The notes: generated from the letters alone by a model not told the origin. Numbered from the stretch's first letter, positions 19,521-29,673 are shown. The stretch: 64,000 nucleotides of DNA from Spirochaetaceae bacterium bin103 (GCA_002238925.1 MPNH01000004.1:62001-126000); one strand, 5' to 3'. Program-made: numbers and translations.

Positions 19521-19534
<14 letters not shown>
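18851..19534 (+). CDS. fliO: flagellar biosynthesis protein FliO
   Basis: Bitopic accessory protein for assembling the FliPQR export gate. The 227 residues show a signal-like N-terminal helix, a Pro/Gly spacer, a membrane helix (FVRMVVVLAAVLGAIYLLFRLIRR, about 78-101) and the cytosolic FliO fold ELIAVLGSRSLGGNRSLHLVRAGRGYYLVGAGDQAVNLVAEI. The tail of about 60 residues is variable. Start GTG. It overlaps fliP by 14 bases. In spirochaetes the same gene is sometimes named fliZ. Confidence 0.85.
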
Positions 19535-20462
<928 letters not shown>

Positions 20463-20473
20463 TGGAGGCGGGG

Positions 20474-20749
20474 ATGACGCTCGGTGCGGCGGCCACGCTG
20501 GCCCGCGACGCGGTGCTGCAGCTGCTGGTGCTGGCCGCGCCCATGCTGGTGGCGAGTGTGGTGGTGGGGCTGGCGGTGTCGATTGTGCAGGCCGCCACCT
20601 CGATCCATGAGCAGACGCTGTCGTTCGTCCCGAAGATCTTCGCGGTGATCGGGGTCGCCCTGCTGCTCGGCCCGTGGCTCGGGGCGTCGATGGTGGACTA
20701 TACCACCCGGCTGTTCGAGAGCATCCCGGCGCTGGGGGCGATGCCGTGA
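20474..20749 (+). CDS. fliQ: flagellar export gate protein FliQ
   Basis: Small two-helix gate protein. The ATG at 20474 gives 91 residues, close to the family's usual 89, and has GGAGG at 20464-20468; upstream GTG (20459) and ATG (20462) are possible. Hallmarks: LLVLAAPMLVASVVVGLAVSIVQAATSIHEQTLSFVPK and the second helix ending LLLGPWLGASMVDYT. The stop overlaps the fliR start (TGATG). Confidence 0.95.
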   Translation: MTLGAAATLARDAVLQLLVLAAPMLVASVVVGLAVSIVQAATSIHEQTLSFVPKIFAVIGVALLLGPWLGASMVDYTTRLFESIPALGAMP

Positions 20750-21603
20750 TGCGGCTGCTCACCGGCGACCTCGGCGTCGGACTGCTGGTCCTGGCGCGGG
20801 TCGTGGCGATGATGCAGGTGGCGCCGCTGTTCTCGTCCGCGGCCATTCCCGGGCCGGGCAGGATCGGGCTGGCGTTGTTCATTGCCGTGATCGCGCTGCC
20901 CGGTGTGCTCGCCGGCGGTTACCCGGTGCCAGCATCCGGGATGCAGTTCGCCTTGCTGCTGATCGGCGAGGCACTGGTGGGCGTGTTGCTGGGGTTCCTG
21001 GTGTTCCTGGGCTTCGCGGCCCTGCAGACCGCCGGTCAGTTCATCTCGCTGCCGGTCGGGTTCGGCATCGTGGAGCTGCTCGACCCGGTGACGGAGGGCC
21101 GTACTTCGCTGTTGGGCGGGTTGTTCCACGTACTCGCGCTGATCGCGTTCCTGTCGGTGGGCGGCCTGCACCGGTTGATGCTGGACGGTGTGGCGGGTTC
21201 GTTCCACGCCCTGCGCGCCGCCGATCTCGTGGTCAGCTTCGAGGCCGGCACCGGGGTTGGCGCCGGGTTGCTGCTGCAGACGGTCGCCGGCAGCCTGACG
21301 CGGTTGTTCGGCACCGCCATGACGATCGCGCTGCCGATCTTCGCCGCCCTGCTGCTGGTGTCGCTTGCCCTGGCCATGCTGGCGCGCGTCGCGCCGCACA
21401 TGAACCTGTTGATGCTGGGGTTGCCGCTGTCCCTGGGCGCCGGCCTGGTGATCTTGCTGGTCGCGCTGCCGCTGCTGCTGAGCGCCGCGTCCGGGGCGCT
21501 CGACGACGCCTTCGCCACGCTGCGGCGCGTGCTCGTGGGTATGCCGGAGGCGCTTCCGGCCGCGCAGAGCGGCGCGCCGGCCGGTACCGGAGCCGTACCG
21601 TGA
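20749..21603 (+). CDS. fliR: flagellar export gate protein FliR
   Basis: Membrane gate protein, 284 residues. Family features: LARVVAMMQVAPLFSSAAIPGPGRIGLALFIAV, LLIGEALVGVLLGFLVFLGFAALQTAGQFISL, a GFGIVELLDPVTEG segment and APHMNLLMLGLPLSLGAGLVIL. About six membrane helices. It overlaps flhB by GTGA, so translation is probably coupled through the whole gate operon. Confidence 0.93.
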   Translation: MRLLTGDLGVGLLVLARVVAMMQVAPLFSSAAIPGPGRIGLALFIAVIALPGVLAGGYPVPASGMQFALLLIGEALVGVLLGFLVFLGFAALQTAGQFISLPVGFGIVELLDPVTEGRTSLLGGLFHVLALIAFLSVGGLHRLMLDGVAGSFHALRAADLVVSFEAGTGVGAGLLLQTVAGSLTRLFGTAMTIALPIFAALLLVSLALAMLARVAPHMNLLMLGLPLSLGAGLVILLVALPLLLSAASGALDDAFATLRRVLVGMPEALPAAQSGAPAGTGAVP

Positions 21604-22697
21604 GCGGCGCGGACCGGCCGGCGTTGGATGGCTTCGGGCGCGGCGCCGCCGACGATCGGCTGCGCGCCGGGGCCGCGCGCGGCGGTGGCGCCGCCGAGAC
21701 CGGCGCGCCGGTGCGCTCACCGGAGGTCACGGCAGCGGTGGTGTTGCTGACCGGTATCGCCGCGGCGGCGCTGACCGGCCCCGCGGTGGCCGCCGCCGGC
21801 GGCGAGTTGCTGCGCCTGTTCTTCGGGCGCGTGGCAACCGCGGGCGCCGGCACCGGGATGACCGGCCTGCTGCCGGCGGCGCTTGGCCCCACGGCGCGGC
21901 TGGCGGGGCCGCTGGTGGCGGCGGGCCTCGCCGGTACCGTGGCCGGACATCTCGTACAGAACGGTTTGCCGATCACTTGGCGGAGCGTGGCGCCGCGCTG
22001 GCGGCGCATCGCCCCGGACTGGCCAAGCGTGGGCCGGCGGCTGTGGTCAGCCGACACCGCGTTCAATTTTGGCCGCGAGTTCGTCAAGGTTGGCACGGTA
22101 GCGGTGATTGCGGTGTTCAACATCGGTGCCGCGCTGCGTGGACTGGCGGCGGCGCCGTCGGCGGCCGCCGCGGTGTTCGGCGCCGCCCTGCGCCTGGCCG
22201 CGCAGGCGGCGTTCGCCCTGCTGGCGCTGGCGGCGGCGGACTACCTGTACCGTTCCTACCGTGAGCGCCGGCGGTCGCAGCGGTCGCCGGCGCAGGAGCG
22301 CGAGGAGCGGCGCCTGCAGGAGGGCGACCCGGTGGTACGCGACCGGTTGCGGGCCCGGATGCGGGCGCTGCTGGCGCGTACCGCCGCCGACCAGGTAGCG
22401 GGTGCGGACCTGGTGATAGCCGACCCGGCGCGCGCGGCGGTGGCATTGCGATGGGACCGGATCACCATGACGGCGCCGGTGGTAGTGGCCAAGGCTGCCG
22501 CCGGGGGCGTGGCGCCGATGCGCACGGCGGCCGAATCGAACGGCGTCGCGGTGGCCGAGCACGCCGCTCTGGCCGGGGCCCTGTTCCACCAGGTCGCGCT
22601 CGGAGATGCCATTCCCGGCTCCTGCCAGCCGGCGGTGGCGGCGATCCTGGCGCGGCGCGGCAGCCGGGCTCCCGGAGGTGTCCGGTGGCGTCAATGA
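21600..22697 (+). CDS. flhB: FlhB-type export switch protein lacking the NPTH cleavage motif
   Basis: FlhB is the membrane protein that switches export from rod/hook to filament substrates by cutting itself at NPTH. Here the 365 residues align through RSPEVTAAVVLLTG, NFGREFVKVGTVAVIAVFN, a cytosolic linker (QEREERRLQEGDPVVRDRLRARM) and the C-terminal domain (APVVVAKAAAGGVAPMRTAAESNGV, LAGALFHQVALGDAIP). The motif itself reads DPAR at residues 275-278 (22422-22433), inside an otherwise typical DLVIADPARAAVALRWD. The charged N-terminus is also degenerate. Bases around the motif show no sign of the window's assembly defect. Confidence 0.88.
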   Translation: MSGADRPALDGFGRGAADDRLRAGAARGGGAAETGAPVRSPEVTAAVVLLTGIAAAALTGPAVAAAGGELLRLFFGRVATAGAGTGMTGLLPAALGPTARLAGPLVAAGLAGTVAGHLVQNGLPITWRSVAPRWRRIAPDWPSVGRRLWSADTAFNFGREFVKVGTVAVIAVFNIGAALRGLAAAPSAAAAVFGAALRLAAQAAFALLALAAADYLYRSYRERRRSQRSPAQEREERRLQEGDPVVRDRLRARMRALLARTAADQVAGADLVIADPARAAVALRWDRITMTAPVVVAKAAAGGVAPMRTAAESNGVAVAEHAALAGALFHQVALGDAIPGSCQPAVAAILARRGSRAPGGVRWRQ

Positions 22698-24655
22698 GCA
22701 ATCCGGTGGCGGGTTGGCGGCAGCGCGGCGAGGTGCTGGTGGCGGCATTCGTGTGCGTGGCGGTGCTGATGCTGCTGATCCCGCTGCCCGCGGTGCTGCT
22801 GGACCTCGGGATGGCGCTCAACATCGGTATCAGCCTGTTGGTGATCCTGATCGTGCTGTACGCGCGGAACACCACGGAATTCAGCAGCTTTCCCACCCTG
22901 CTGCTGTTGGCCACCGTGTTCGGGCTGGCGCTCAATGTCTCCTCCACGCGCCTGATCCTGTCACAGGGCGCGGCGTTCGACGGCCGCATCGTGCGCGCGT
23001 TCGGCAACTTCGTAGTCGGGTCGTCGGGCGCCGCCGGAGCGGTGATCGGGCTGATCATCTTCGTCATCATCATCGCCGTGCAGGTGGTGGTAATCACCAA
23101 GGGCTCGACCCGGGTGGCGGAGGTGGCGGCACGGTTCACGCTCGACGCGCTGCCCGGCCGCCAGATGGCGATCGACGCCGAGTACAGCTCCGGACGCCTC
23201 AGCGAGGCGCAGGCGCGGCTCCGCCAGCAGGAGCTGCAGCGCCAGGCGGACTTCTACGGCGCCATGGACGGTGCCTCCAAGTTCGTGGCCGGCAACGTCC
23301 GCGTGGCGCTGTTCATTACCGCGGTTAACCTGGCCGGCGGCTTCATCATTGGGATCAGCCTGCACGGCGAGGACCTGGCGTCGGCCGCGCAGAACTATGT
23401 CGCGCTGACCATCGGCGACGGGCTGGTCACGCAGTTGCCGGCGCTGCTCATCTCCACCGCCACCGGCATCATCGTAACCCGCGCCGCCTCGGACCAGCCG
23501 TTCGGGCGCGACGCCGCGCTGCAGCTCGGGCGCTATGACCGGCCGTTCTACATCACCGCCGCCTTTCTCGCCGTGCTCGCCCTGCTGCCGGGCTTTCCCC
23601 CCTTCCTGCTGCTGCCGCTGGCCGCCGCCGTCGCCGGCCTGGGCCGCGCGGTCGGACGGCGCGAGCACGGCGCCGCGGCGGTGCCGGGGACAGCCGCGAC
23701 CGGCGCCGAGCCAGCGCCGCAACCGCCCGCGGCCGCCACCGGTTCGCTGCCGCCGTCCCTTTCGCTGGAGTTGGGATACGGCCTGCTGGCGGCGACCGAG
23801 GCGGAGGCGGGCGCCGAACTGCTGCGCGGCGTGGGCGGCGTGCGCGACCGCGCGGCGCGCGACTGGGGGCTGCAGGTGCCGGCGCTGCACATCACCGACA
23901 ACCTCCAACTGCCGCCGGCCGCGTACCGGTTCAAGATCCGCGGCGCCGAGGCGGGGGGCGGCCGCTGCCGCCCGGGCGGCGATTGCACCGATACCCTGGT
24001 AGGGCAGTTCAGCGCCGTGGTACTGCGCCATGCGGCGGACCTGCTGGGCCGCGACCAAGTGCGTGCAATGATCGACGAACTGCGGGAGACCTGTCCGACG
24101 GTGGTGGAGGAGGCCACCGCGGCGCTGTCGGTGGGCGAAATCCGCGCGGTACTGCGCGGGCTGTTGCGCGAACGGGTGTCGATTCGCGACATGGTGACCA
24201 TTCTGGAGACCCTGGCGGACGAGGCGGGGCGGCAGCGCGACGTCGACTTCCTGGTGCGCCGGGTGCGGCGGTCGCTGGGACGCCAGATCAGTGCACAGCA
24301 CAGCGACGAGCAGGGCGTGCTGCACGTCGTCACGCTGGCGCCGGAGCTGGAGCGCGAGCTGCTGGCCAGGGAGAACGGCGCGGCGCAACGGCCGGGCGCC
24401 GAAACGGAGTTCCAGCGGCACTGGATCGAGGCGCTGGCAACCGCCATCGGGCGGCACGCCGTGCCCGGCCGCCGGCTGGCGGTGGTGACGTCGGAGGAAG
24501 CAAGGGCGGTGGTGAAGCGCAGTACCGAGCGCCGCATGCCCGATCTGGTATGTCTGGCGACCAGCGAGGTGGCGGCCGCGGGCGCCGTGCGCTGCCTCGC
24601 GGAAGTGCCGGGCCTCGCCGCATCCGGAGCGGCCGGCGCGGCAGAGGGGCGGTGA
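22694..24655 (+). CDS. flhA: flagellar export protein FlhA, shortened cytoplasmic domain
   Basis: Export gate ring protein that docks chaperone-substrate complexes. The 653 residues show eight membrane helices, the hallmark loop RVAEVAARFTLDALPGRQMAIDAEYSSG and the C-terminal domain from SLELGYGLLAA to the end. After KIRGAEAGGG (about residue 418) the protein goes straight to TLVGQFSAVVLRHAADLLG; the family has roughly 55-70 residues between these points. The junction (23955-23992) lies in a G/C-rich run, so an artefact is possible, though the frame is kept. GTG 22685 is an alternative start to the ATG overlapping flhB. Confidence 0.92.
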   Translation: MSNPVAGWRQRGEVLVAAFVCVAVLMLLIPLPAVLLDLGMALNIGISLLVILIVLYARNTTEFSSFPTLLLLATVFGLALNVSSTRLILSQGAAFDGRIVRAFGNFVVGSSGAAGAVIGLIIFVIIIAVQVVVITKGSTRVAEVAARFTLDALPGRQMAIDAEYSSGRLSEAQARLRQQELQRQADFYGAMDGASKFVAGNVRVALFITAVNLAGGFIIGISLHGEDLASAAQNYVALTIGDGLVTQLPALLISTATGIIVTRAASDQPFGRDAALQLGRYDRPFYITAAFLAVLALLPGFPPFLLLPLAAAVAGLGRAVGRREHGAAAVPGTAATGAEPAPQPPAAATGSLPPSLSLELGYGLLAATEAEAGAELLRGVGGVRDRAARDWGLQVPALHITDNLQLPPAAYRFKIRGAEAGGGRCRPGGDCTDTLVGQFSAVVLRHAADLLGRDQVRAMIDELRETCPTVVEEATAALSVGEIRAVLRGLLRERVSIRDMVTILETLADEAGRQRDVDFLVRRVRRSLGRQISAQHSDEQGVLHVVTLAPELERELLARENGAAQRPGAETEFQRHWIEALATAIGRHAVPGRRLAVVTSEEARAVVKRSTERRMPDLVCLATSEVAAAGAVRCLAEVPGLAASGAAGAAEGR

Positions 24656-24659
24656 GGGG

Positions 24660-25910
24660 ATGCGCTACTTCACCGTTCACGGTTCCAACTCGCAGGAGGC
24701 GCTGGCCGAAATGATGCGGCGGTACGGGCCTGACGCCTGTATCCAGTCGCATCAAACGGTGCGCGTCGGCGGCGTGTTGGGGCTGTTTACCCGGCCCGCG
24801 GTGGAAATTACCGGTTACGTGGATGGCAAGACGGACGAATCCTCAGAGTCACGGCCGCAACCGGCGGACGGAAAGCCGAACGCGGGCGCGCGCGGGGCGG
24901 CGGCGCCCAGTCTCGGCGCCCTCCTGGATCAGGTCACGGCGCTGCGCGAGCGATTGGACGAGTCGCTGCCGCCGGGCGCGGAGGTGACCGTGCAGCGCGA
25001 CGAACATCCCGCCCTGGCCGAGCTGCGCGCGCTGCTCGCCGGCAACGACTTGGCGGCTCCGATGCGCGGCCGCCTGATCGACGCGGTGCGCTCCGAGCTG
25101 CCGCTCTCCGGCCTCCAGGATCAGGCCGCCGTGCACCAGTTCGTGATGCGCCGGGTGGCCGCCGAGCTGGCGATCGCTGTGCCGCTGCAACAGCGGCCCG
25201 CCCCGGCAGACGGTCCGCGCGTGTGCACCCTGGTCGGCCCGACCGGGGTCGGCAAGACCACCACGATCGCCAAGCTGGCAGCGCTGCACGGCCTCGGCAA
25301 CGGCGGGCTGGCGCCACCGGTGCGTATCGTCACTATCGACAACTACCGCATCGGAGCACGCGAGCAGATCGAGACCTACGGCGACATCATGCGTATTCCG
25401 GTAACCTCCGCGGAGACCGTGGACGAGTTGAAGAAGGCGATCGCGCTCGGCAGCGACGCCGAGATAATGTTCGTCGACACCGTCGGCCGCAGTCCCACCG
25501 ATTACGCACGGATGGCGGAGATGCGAAGTGTCCTTGATGCCGTGGGGCGCGGCGGCACCACGCAGCTCGTGGTAAGCGCGACCACCAAGTTCGCCGACCT
25601 GCGCCAGATTCTGCGCCAGTTCGAGCCGTTCGGTTACGACAGTGTGATCGTGACCAAGCTCGACGAGACCAGCTCGATCGGCAACGTGATATCGGCGCTC
25701 GCCGACGCGCGCAAGCCGGTGTCGTATCTGTGCAGCGGCCAGGTGGTGCCGCAGGACATCGCGCCGGCATCGACCATCCGCCTGCTCCTGAACCTGCACG
25801 GGTTTCGGTTCGACCGCAAGCTGTTGGAGCAGGAGTTCGGCGAACGCGCCGCACCAAACGGACGCGCAGCGCCGTCCGGCACAGCCGTGGAGGTTGCCGG
25901 TGAAAATTGA
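24660..25910 (+). CDS. flhF: flagellar GTPase FlhF
   Basis: SRP-type GTPase that sets flagellar position and number; in spirochaetes flagella sit near the cell ends. The 416 residues show an N-terminal domain (RYFTVHGSNSQEALAEMMRRYGPDACI), a linker, and the NG domain with [49 protein letters not shown] and VTKLDETSSIGNV. It starts 4 bases after flhA. The partner ATPase gene flhG, normally next, is absent: only 83 bases separate flhF from fliA. Confidence 0.95.
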   Translation: MRYFTVHGSNSQEALAEMMRRYGPDACIQSHQTVRVGGVLGLFTRPAVEITGYVDGKTDESSESRPQPADGKPNAGARGAAAPSLGALLDQVTALRERLDESLPPGAEVTVQRDEHPALAELRALLAGNDLAAPMRGRLIDAVRSELPLSGLQDQAAVHQFVMRRVAAELAIAVPLQQRPAPADGPRVCTLVGPTGVGKTTTIAKLAALHGLGNGGLAPPVRIVTIDNYRIGAREQIETYGDIMRIPVTSAETVDELKKAIALGSDAEIMFVDTVGRSPTDYARMAEMRSVLDAVGRGGTTQLVVSATTKFADLRQILRQFEPFGYDSVIVTKLDETSSIGNVISALADARKPVSYLCSGQVVPQDIAPASTIRLLLNLHGFRFDRKLLEQEFGERAAPNGRAAPSGTAVEVAGEN

Positions 25911-25993
25911 ATCATCGTTCGCCGGTCGCACGTCAACGCGGCGGCTCGGGATGTTGACCCGATTCGTGAAATCACCTACGCTGCCGGTACGAC

Positions 25994-26806
25994 ATGTCGC
26001 CTGAAACCCGGGAGCGGAGTTTGGCGGAGCCGCTGAGCCAGGCAACCGAAGAACAGCTTTGGAGCAGCTATCGAAGCACCAAGGATCAAGGAATCCGCGA
26101 CTATTTCGTGCGCCAGTACGCGCCGCTGGTGAAATACGTTGCTGGCAAGGTGGCGATCCGGATGCCCGGCAGTGTCGAATTCGACGACCTGGTAGGGTAT
26201 GGCGTATTCGGGCTGTTCGATGCAATCGAGAAATTCGACCCGTCCAAGCACGTCAAGTTCAAGACTTACGCGGTGACCCGTATCCGGGGGGCCATCTTCG
26301 ACGAGTTGCGCAGCAGCGACTGGGTGCCGCGATCGGTTCGCCAGAAGGCGCGCGAAGTGGAAGACACGGTGCGCGAATTGGAAGCGACGCTGGGCCGCTC
26401 GGCGACCGACGTCGAGATTGCCCGCGAGATGAACCTGACCATCAAGGAGTTTCGGGATCTGCTCCTGAAGATCAGCAGTACCGCGGTGATGTCGCTGAAC
26501 GATCTGCGCTACAACAGCGAAGACAGCGACCGCATCTCGATTGCCGAGAGCATTGAGTCGCCGTCCAGTCTGAATCCCGACTCGATTGCCGAACGGGACG
26601 AGGTCAAGCGCGTCATGCTGGAGGCTCTGCAGGAGTTGCCGGCCAAGGAACAGCGTGTCCTGGCGCTCTACTACTACGAGGACTTGACGTTGCGCGAGAT
26701 CGGCGAAGTTCTGCAGGTCACCGAGTCGCGCGTGTCCCAGCTGCACACCAAGGCGATTATCCGTTTGCGCGCCAAACTGACCAACCTGAAGCGCGGAATC
26801 AGCTGA
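25994..26806 (+). CDS. fliA: RNA polymerase sigma factor FliA (sigma-28, WhiG type)
   Basis: Sigma factor for late flagellar genes. The 270 residues contain region 2 (YAPLVKYVAGKVAIRMPGSVEFDDLVGYGVFGLFDAIEKFDP, FKTYAVTRIRGAIFDELRSSDWVPRSVRQKAREVE), region 3 and region 4 (LPAKEQRVLALYYYEDLTLREIGEVLQVTESRVSQLHTKAIIRLR). All core blocks are intact. It ends the export operon with one small membrane gene behind it. Confidence 0.95.
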   Translation: MSPETRERSLAEPLSQATEEQLWSSYRSTKDQGIRDYFVRQYAPLVKYVAGKVAIRMPGSVEFDDLVGYGVFGLFDAIEKFDPSKHVKFKTYAVTRIRGAIFDELRSSDWVPRSVRQKAREVEDTVRELEATLGRSATDVEIAREMNLTIKEFRDLLLKISSTAVMSLNDLRYNSEDSDRISIAESIESPSSLNPDSIAERDEVKRVMLEALQELPAKEQRVLALYYYEDLTLREIGEVLQVTESRVSQLHTKAIIRLRAKLTNLKRGIS

Positions 26807-26819
26807 CCGCGCAGGCACG

Positions 26820-27358
26820 GTGGCGGGACCGATGGTGATCGCTCTTCTGGTGCTGCAAGCGGTCGGATTCGTGGTTCTCTACCTGCTCCTGAGACGCGCG
26901 GTCATGCGCCGCATGAACGCATCCGACATCGCGTCCGAGTTGCGCACCGAAGTTGCCGGCCTGATTGCCGAACTGAATGGCACGACGGAACGCAACGTGG
27001 CGTTGTTGGAAGACGGCGTACGCCGGATCCATGAGCTGCTCGGCAGCGAGGACGGCAGCGAGGACGGCGGCGCCGAGCCGGCTGCTCCGCGTTCGCAGCC
27101 GCCCGCGGCCCGGCGGGGGGCGGGGGGGGGGGTCGGGGGATCAGGGGGCGGCTGGGCAGGGAGGACGGCGGGGAGGAGGGCGGCGCGGAGCCGGCTGCTC
27201 CGCGTTCGCAGCCGCCCGCGGACCGGCGGGCGCAGGTGTTGCGCCTGCGGCGCTTGGGCATGTCCAACGCCGCGATTGTCGATTATCTCGCCACGAGCCC
27301 GGGCGAGGTGGAGTTGATTGTCAGTCTCGCCGAGGGCGTACCCGACCAACCGCGGTAA
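26820..27358 (+). CDS. small membrane protein, DUF6115/DUF2802-like, frame broken
   Basis: One N-terminal membrane helix (VIALLVLQAVGFVVLYLLLRRAVMRR), a helical coil (SELRTEVAGLIAELNGTTERNVALLEDGVRRIHELL), then a Pro/Arg spacer. In a second frame follows a C-terminal helix-turn-helix-like piece, RRAQVLRLRRLGMSNAAIVDYLATSPGEVELIVSL, which resembles the end of DUF6115/DUF2802 proteins often found next to fliA. The frame changes between a perfect 34-base direct repeat (27075-27108 and 27188-27221) separated by G runs, so the break is probably artificial. Function unknown; linked to the flagellar operon by position. Confidence 0.6.
27075..27221 (+). repeat. 34-bp direct repeat around a G-run
   Basis: The 34 bases at 27075-27108 recur exactly at 27188-27221. 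The 79 bases between are mostly G with a few other bases and resemble a badly read copy of the flanking gene. The duplication breaks the reading frame. Confidence 0.75.
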
Positions 27359-27392
27359 TGGCAAGCGTTCAAGTTGTCGATATGCAGAGTGA

Positions 27393-28643
27393 ATGCGGGA
27401 ATACGCTCAGCACGCGTTGCGTGGCCAGCGGGTAGCGCGGCGCAGGGGTCGCCACCGGGGCCGCCACGGCAGCCATTTGGCGCTCCACAATCAGCATCCA
27501 CGCCGCCACAAGCGAGTTCAGGTCAAGGGACTGAGCACCAGCGCGGCTGTCTCGGCCCCGTTGCCGGGCGCCGGCGCCGCGCTGTCGGTGGTGCTCCCGC
27601 CGTCCGCCGACGGCGCCCGATGGGCCGACGCGGCCGGCGATCTGTGGGAGTCGGTCCGCGCGGCTGCGGCGCGCGTGGTGGCGCGTGGCGTGCGCCCGCT
27701 CCTGCTGCCGGCGGCGCTGATCGCGCTCGGCGCTGTCGCCGTCGGGCTGCTGCTCTACTTCGCACCCGCGGGTGGCGCGGTCCGCGACCGCGCCGGCGCG
27801 GCGGCCGCGCTGCTGCCGCCGGACGGGCACGTGCAGAAGGCGCTCATCGACACGCTCCTGAGCCTCGGAGCGGCCGGCGGCGAGCAGGTAATGCCGGTGG
27901 CCGGAGCGTACGCCGACGGCGGTGTGCAGTTCCGCCGCTACCAGGTTGCGTCAGGCGACACTCTCGGTGCCATCGCGGAGCGTTTCGACGTTACCCTGGA
28001 TACCATAATCAGCTTCAACGAGTTGCGCCGCGAGCGCGACATGAAGGAAGGCCTCGAGCTGGTCATCCCGAGCCACTCCGGGATACGATATACGGTGCGC
28101 CGCGGCGACAATTTGAGCCGCATAGCGGGCCGCCACGGGGTAAGTCTGGATGCCATCCTGGATGTCAATGACGTGGCGAGCTCGGTCATTACGCCAGGCC
28201 AGATTCTGCTGATTCCCGGTGCCGGGCTGAGCGAGAACGTGCGCAATCGCGTGCTTGGACAGCTCTTCATCGCGCCCGCGCGGGGCGGCCTCTCGTCGCC
28301 GTACGGGTACCGCAATGATCCATTCACCGGGTTGCGCAAGTTCCACAACGGAATCGACATTGCAAATGGGCCGGGCACCCCGGTACTTGCCTCGATGAGC
28401 GGCTCCGTGGCATCGGTCGGTTACAATGGGAATTACGGGCGCTACGTCATCATGCGGCACCCGGACGGCTTCCAGACCCTGTACGCACATCTGGCGAGAA
28501 CGCATGTCTCGCAGGGCGATCGCGTTCGCCAAGGACAACAACTTGGCGAGATGGGAAATACCGGTTATAGTACCGGCAACCATCTTCATTTTTCGATATT
28601 TTTGAATGGAACGCATGTCGACCCGCAGGAATATCTGGACTGA
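27393..28643 (+). CDS. LysM/M23 cell-wall peptidase (first of two)
   Basis: Predicted murein endopeptidase or septal amidase activator. The 416 residues show an Arg-rich N-terminal part, a membrane anchor (PLLLPAALIALGAVAVGLLLYF, about 104-125), two LysM modules (YQVASGDTLGAIAERFDVTLDTIISFNEL and YTVRRGDNLSRIAGRHGVSLDAILDVND) and a C-terminal M23 domain. Zinc ligands are present: HNGIDIA (HxxxD) and NHLHFS (HxH), with YGRYVIMRHPDGFQTLYAHL between. The N-terminal start is uncertain; no good ribosome site precedes the ATG. It overlaps the next gene by 38 bases. Confidence 0.85.
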   Translation: MREYAQHALRGQRVARRRGRHRGRHGSHLALHNQHPRRHKRVQVKGLSTSAAVSAPLPGAGAALSVVLPPSADGARWADAAGDLWESVRAAAARVVARGVRPLLLPAALIALGAVAVGLLLYFAPAGGAVRDRAGAAAALLPPDGHVQKALIDTLLSLGAAGGEQVMPVAGAYADGGVQFRRYQVASGDTLGAIAERFDVTLDTIISFNELRRERDMKEGLELVIPSHSGIRYTVRRGDNLSRIAGRHGVSLDAILDVNDVASSVITPGQILLIPGAGLSENVRNRVLGQLFIAPARGGLSSPYGYRNDPFTGLRKFHNGIDIANGPGTPVLASMSGSVASVGYNGNYGRYVIMRHPDGFQTLYAHLARTHVSQGDRVRQGQQLGEMGNTGYSTGNHLHFSIFLNGTHVDPQEYLD

Positions 28644-29673
28644 GCAACATGTACGCAATGTCCGATTAAGGTCCCTTAATCGCGCCCGCCGCAACTGGCC
28701 CCGCCGCGCCGGCTGGACAGGGGTCGTGGTGATAGCCGCGGCCGCCGTCGTGCTGGTGCAGGCGGTACTACCCGGCCCCGCCGCGGAGCCGCTGTACGAC
28801 CGGCAGGAATATCTGTACTACCCGAACGAGTGGATGCAGACCCTGGAGCTCGAATCGCTGAACGAAGCCGCCGGGCAGTTGGCGGAGCGCTCCTCGGTGG
28901 CGGCTGGCGGCCACGGCGGCGGCATGGACGTGGCGGCGATGATTCTCGACATCAAGCAGTACCGGGTGCGGAAAGGCGACACCATGAGCGGCATCGCACA
29001 CCGGTTCGGGCTGAGCCTCGATACCGTGGCGTCGCTGAACCGCACCGCCGGTATGGGCGTGCACCGGCTGGACATCGGCGAGATGATCCGGGTGCCCAAC
29101 CAGAACGGCATCTACCTGGCGGTGTCCGATCTCGACCAGTTGAGCCAGGAGCATGGCGTGTTGCCGGACGCGGTGTTGCGCACCAACGACATCACCCGCG
29201 ATGAGCTGACCGCTTCCATGGAGCTGTTCTTCCCCGGGGTTCAGCACTCCGGACGAGAGCTGAGCCTGGCGACCGGCACCGCCTTCCAGCGTCCGGCCAG
29301 GACCGGCTGGGTCAGTTCCCGGTTCGGCCCGCGCCGCGATCCGTTCGGCGGCGGCTGGCGCCAGCATCGCGGTGTCGACATCGCCGCGCCGCATGGCACC
29401 CGCGTGTACTCGGTGCAGGACGGCCGGGTCGCCGCGGTGGGATCGAACGGCGTGCTTGGCAAGTACATCATTGTGGCCCACTTCGCCGGCTACTCTTCGC
29501 TGTACGCGCACCTGAGCCGCATCTACGTAGCGCGCGGCGAGGGCGTGAGCGGCGGTGAATCGATCGGCGCGATTGGCTCGACGGGCCGTTCCACCGGCCC
29601 CCACCTGCACTTCGAGTTGCGCCGCGGACAACTCCATCTCAACCCGGCCGACTTGATTCCCGGGTTGCGCTGA
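28606..29673 (+). CDS. LysM/M23 cell-wall peptidase (second)
   Basis: Paralogue of the preceding gene with one LysM (YRVRKGDTMSGIAHRFGLSLDTVASLN, about 121-147) and an M23 domain retaining HRGVDIA and PHLHFEL zinc motifs plus GKYIIVAHFAGYSSLYAHL. A membrane anchor (WTGVVVIAAAAVVLVQAVL, about 37-55) leads the protein. The ATG at 28615 is an equally good start. The pair probably acts together on peptidoglycan in the periplasm. Its transcription should end at the hairpin at 29679-29707. Confidence 0.87.
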   Translation: MERMSTRRNIWTEQHVRNVRLRSLNRARRNWPRRAGWTGVVVIAAAAVVLVQAVLPGPAAEPLYDRQEYLYYPNEWMQTLELESLNEAAGQLAERSSVAAGGHGGGMDVAAMILDIKQYRVRKGDTMSGIAHRFGLSLDTVASLNRTAGMGVHRLDIGEMIRVPNQNGIYLAVSDLDQLSQEHGVLPDAVLRTNDITRDELTASMELFFPGVQHSGRELSLATGTAFQRPARTGWVSSRFGPRRDPFGGGWRQHRGVDIAAPHGTRVYSVQDGRVAAVGSNGVLGKYIIVAHFAGYSSLYAHLSRIYVARGEGVSGGESIGAIGSTGRSTGPHLHFELRRGQLHLNPADLIPGLR

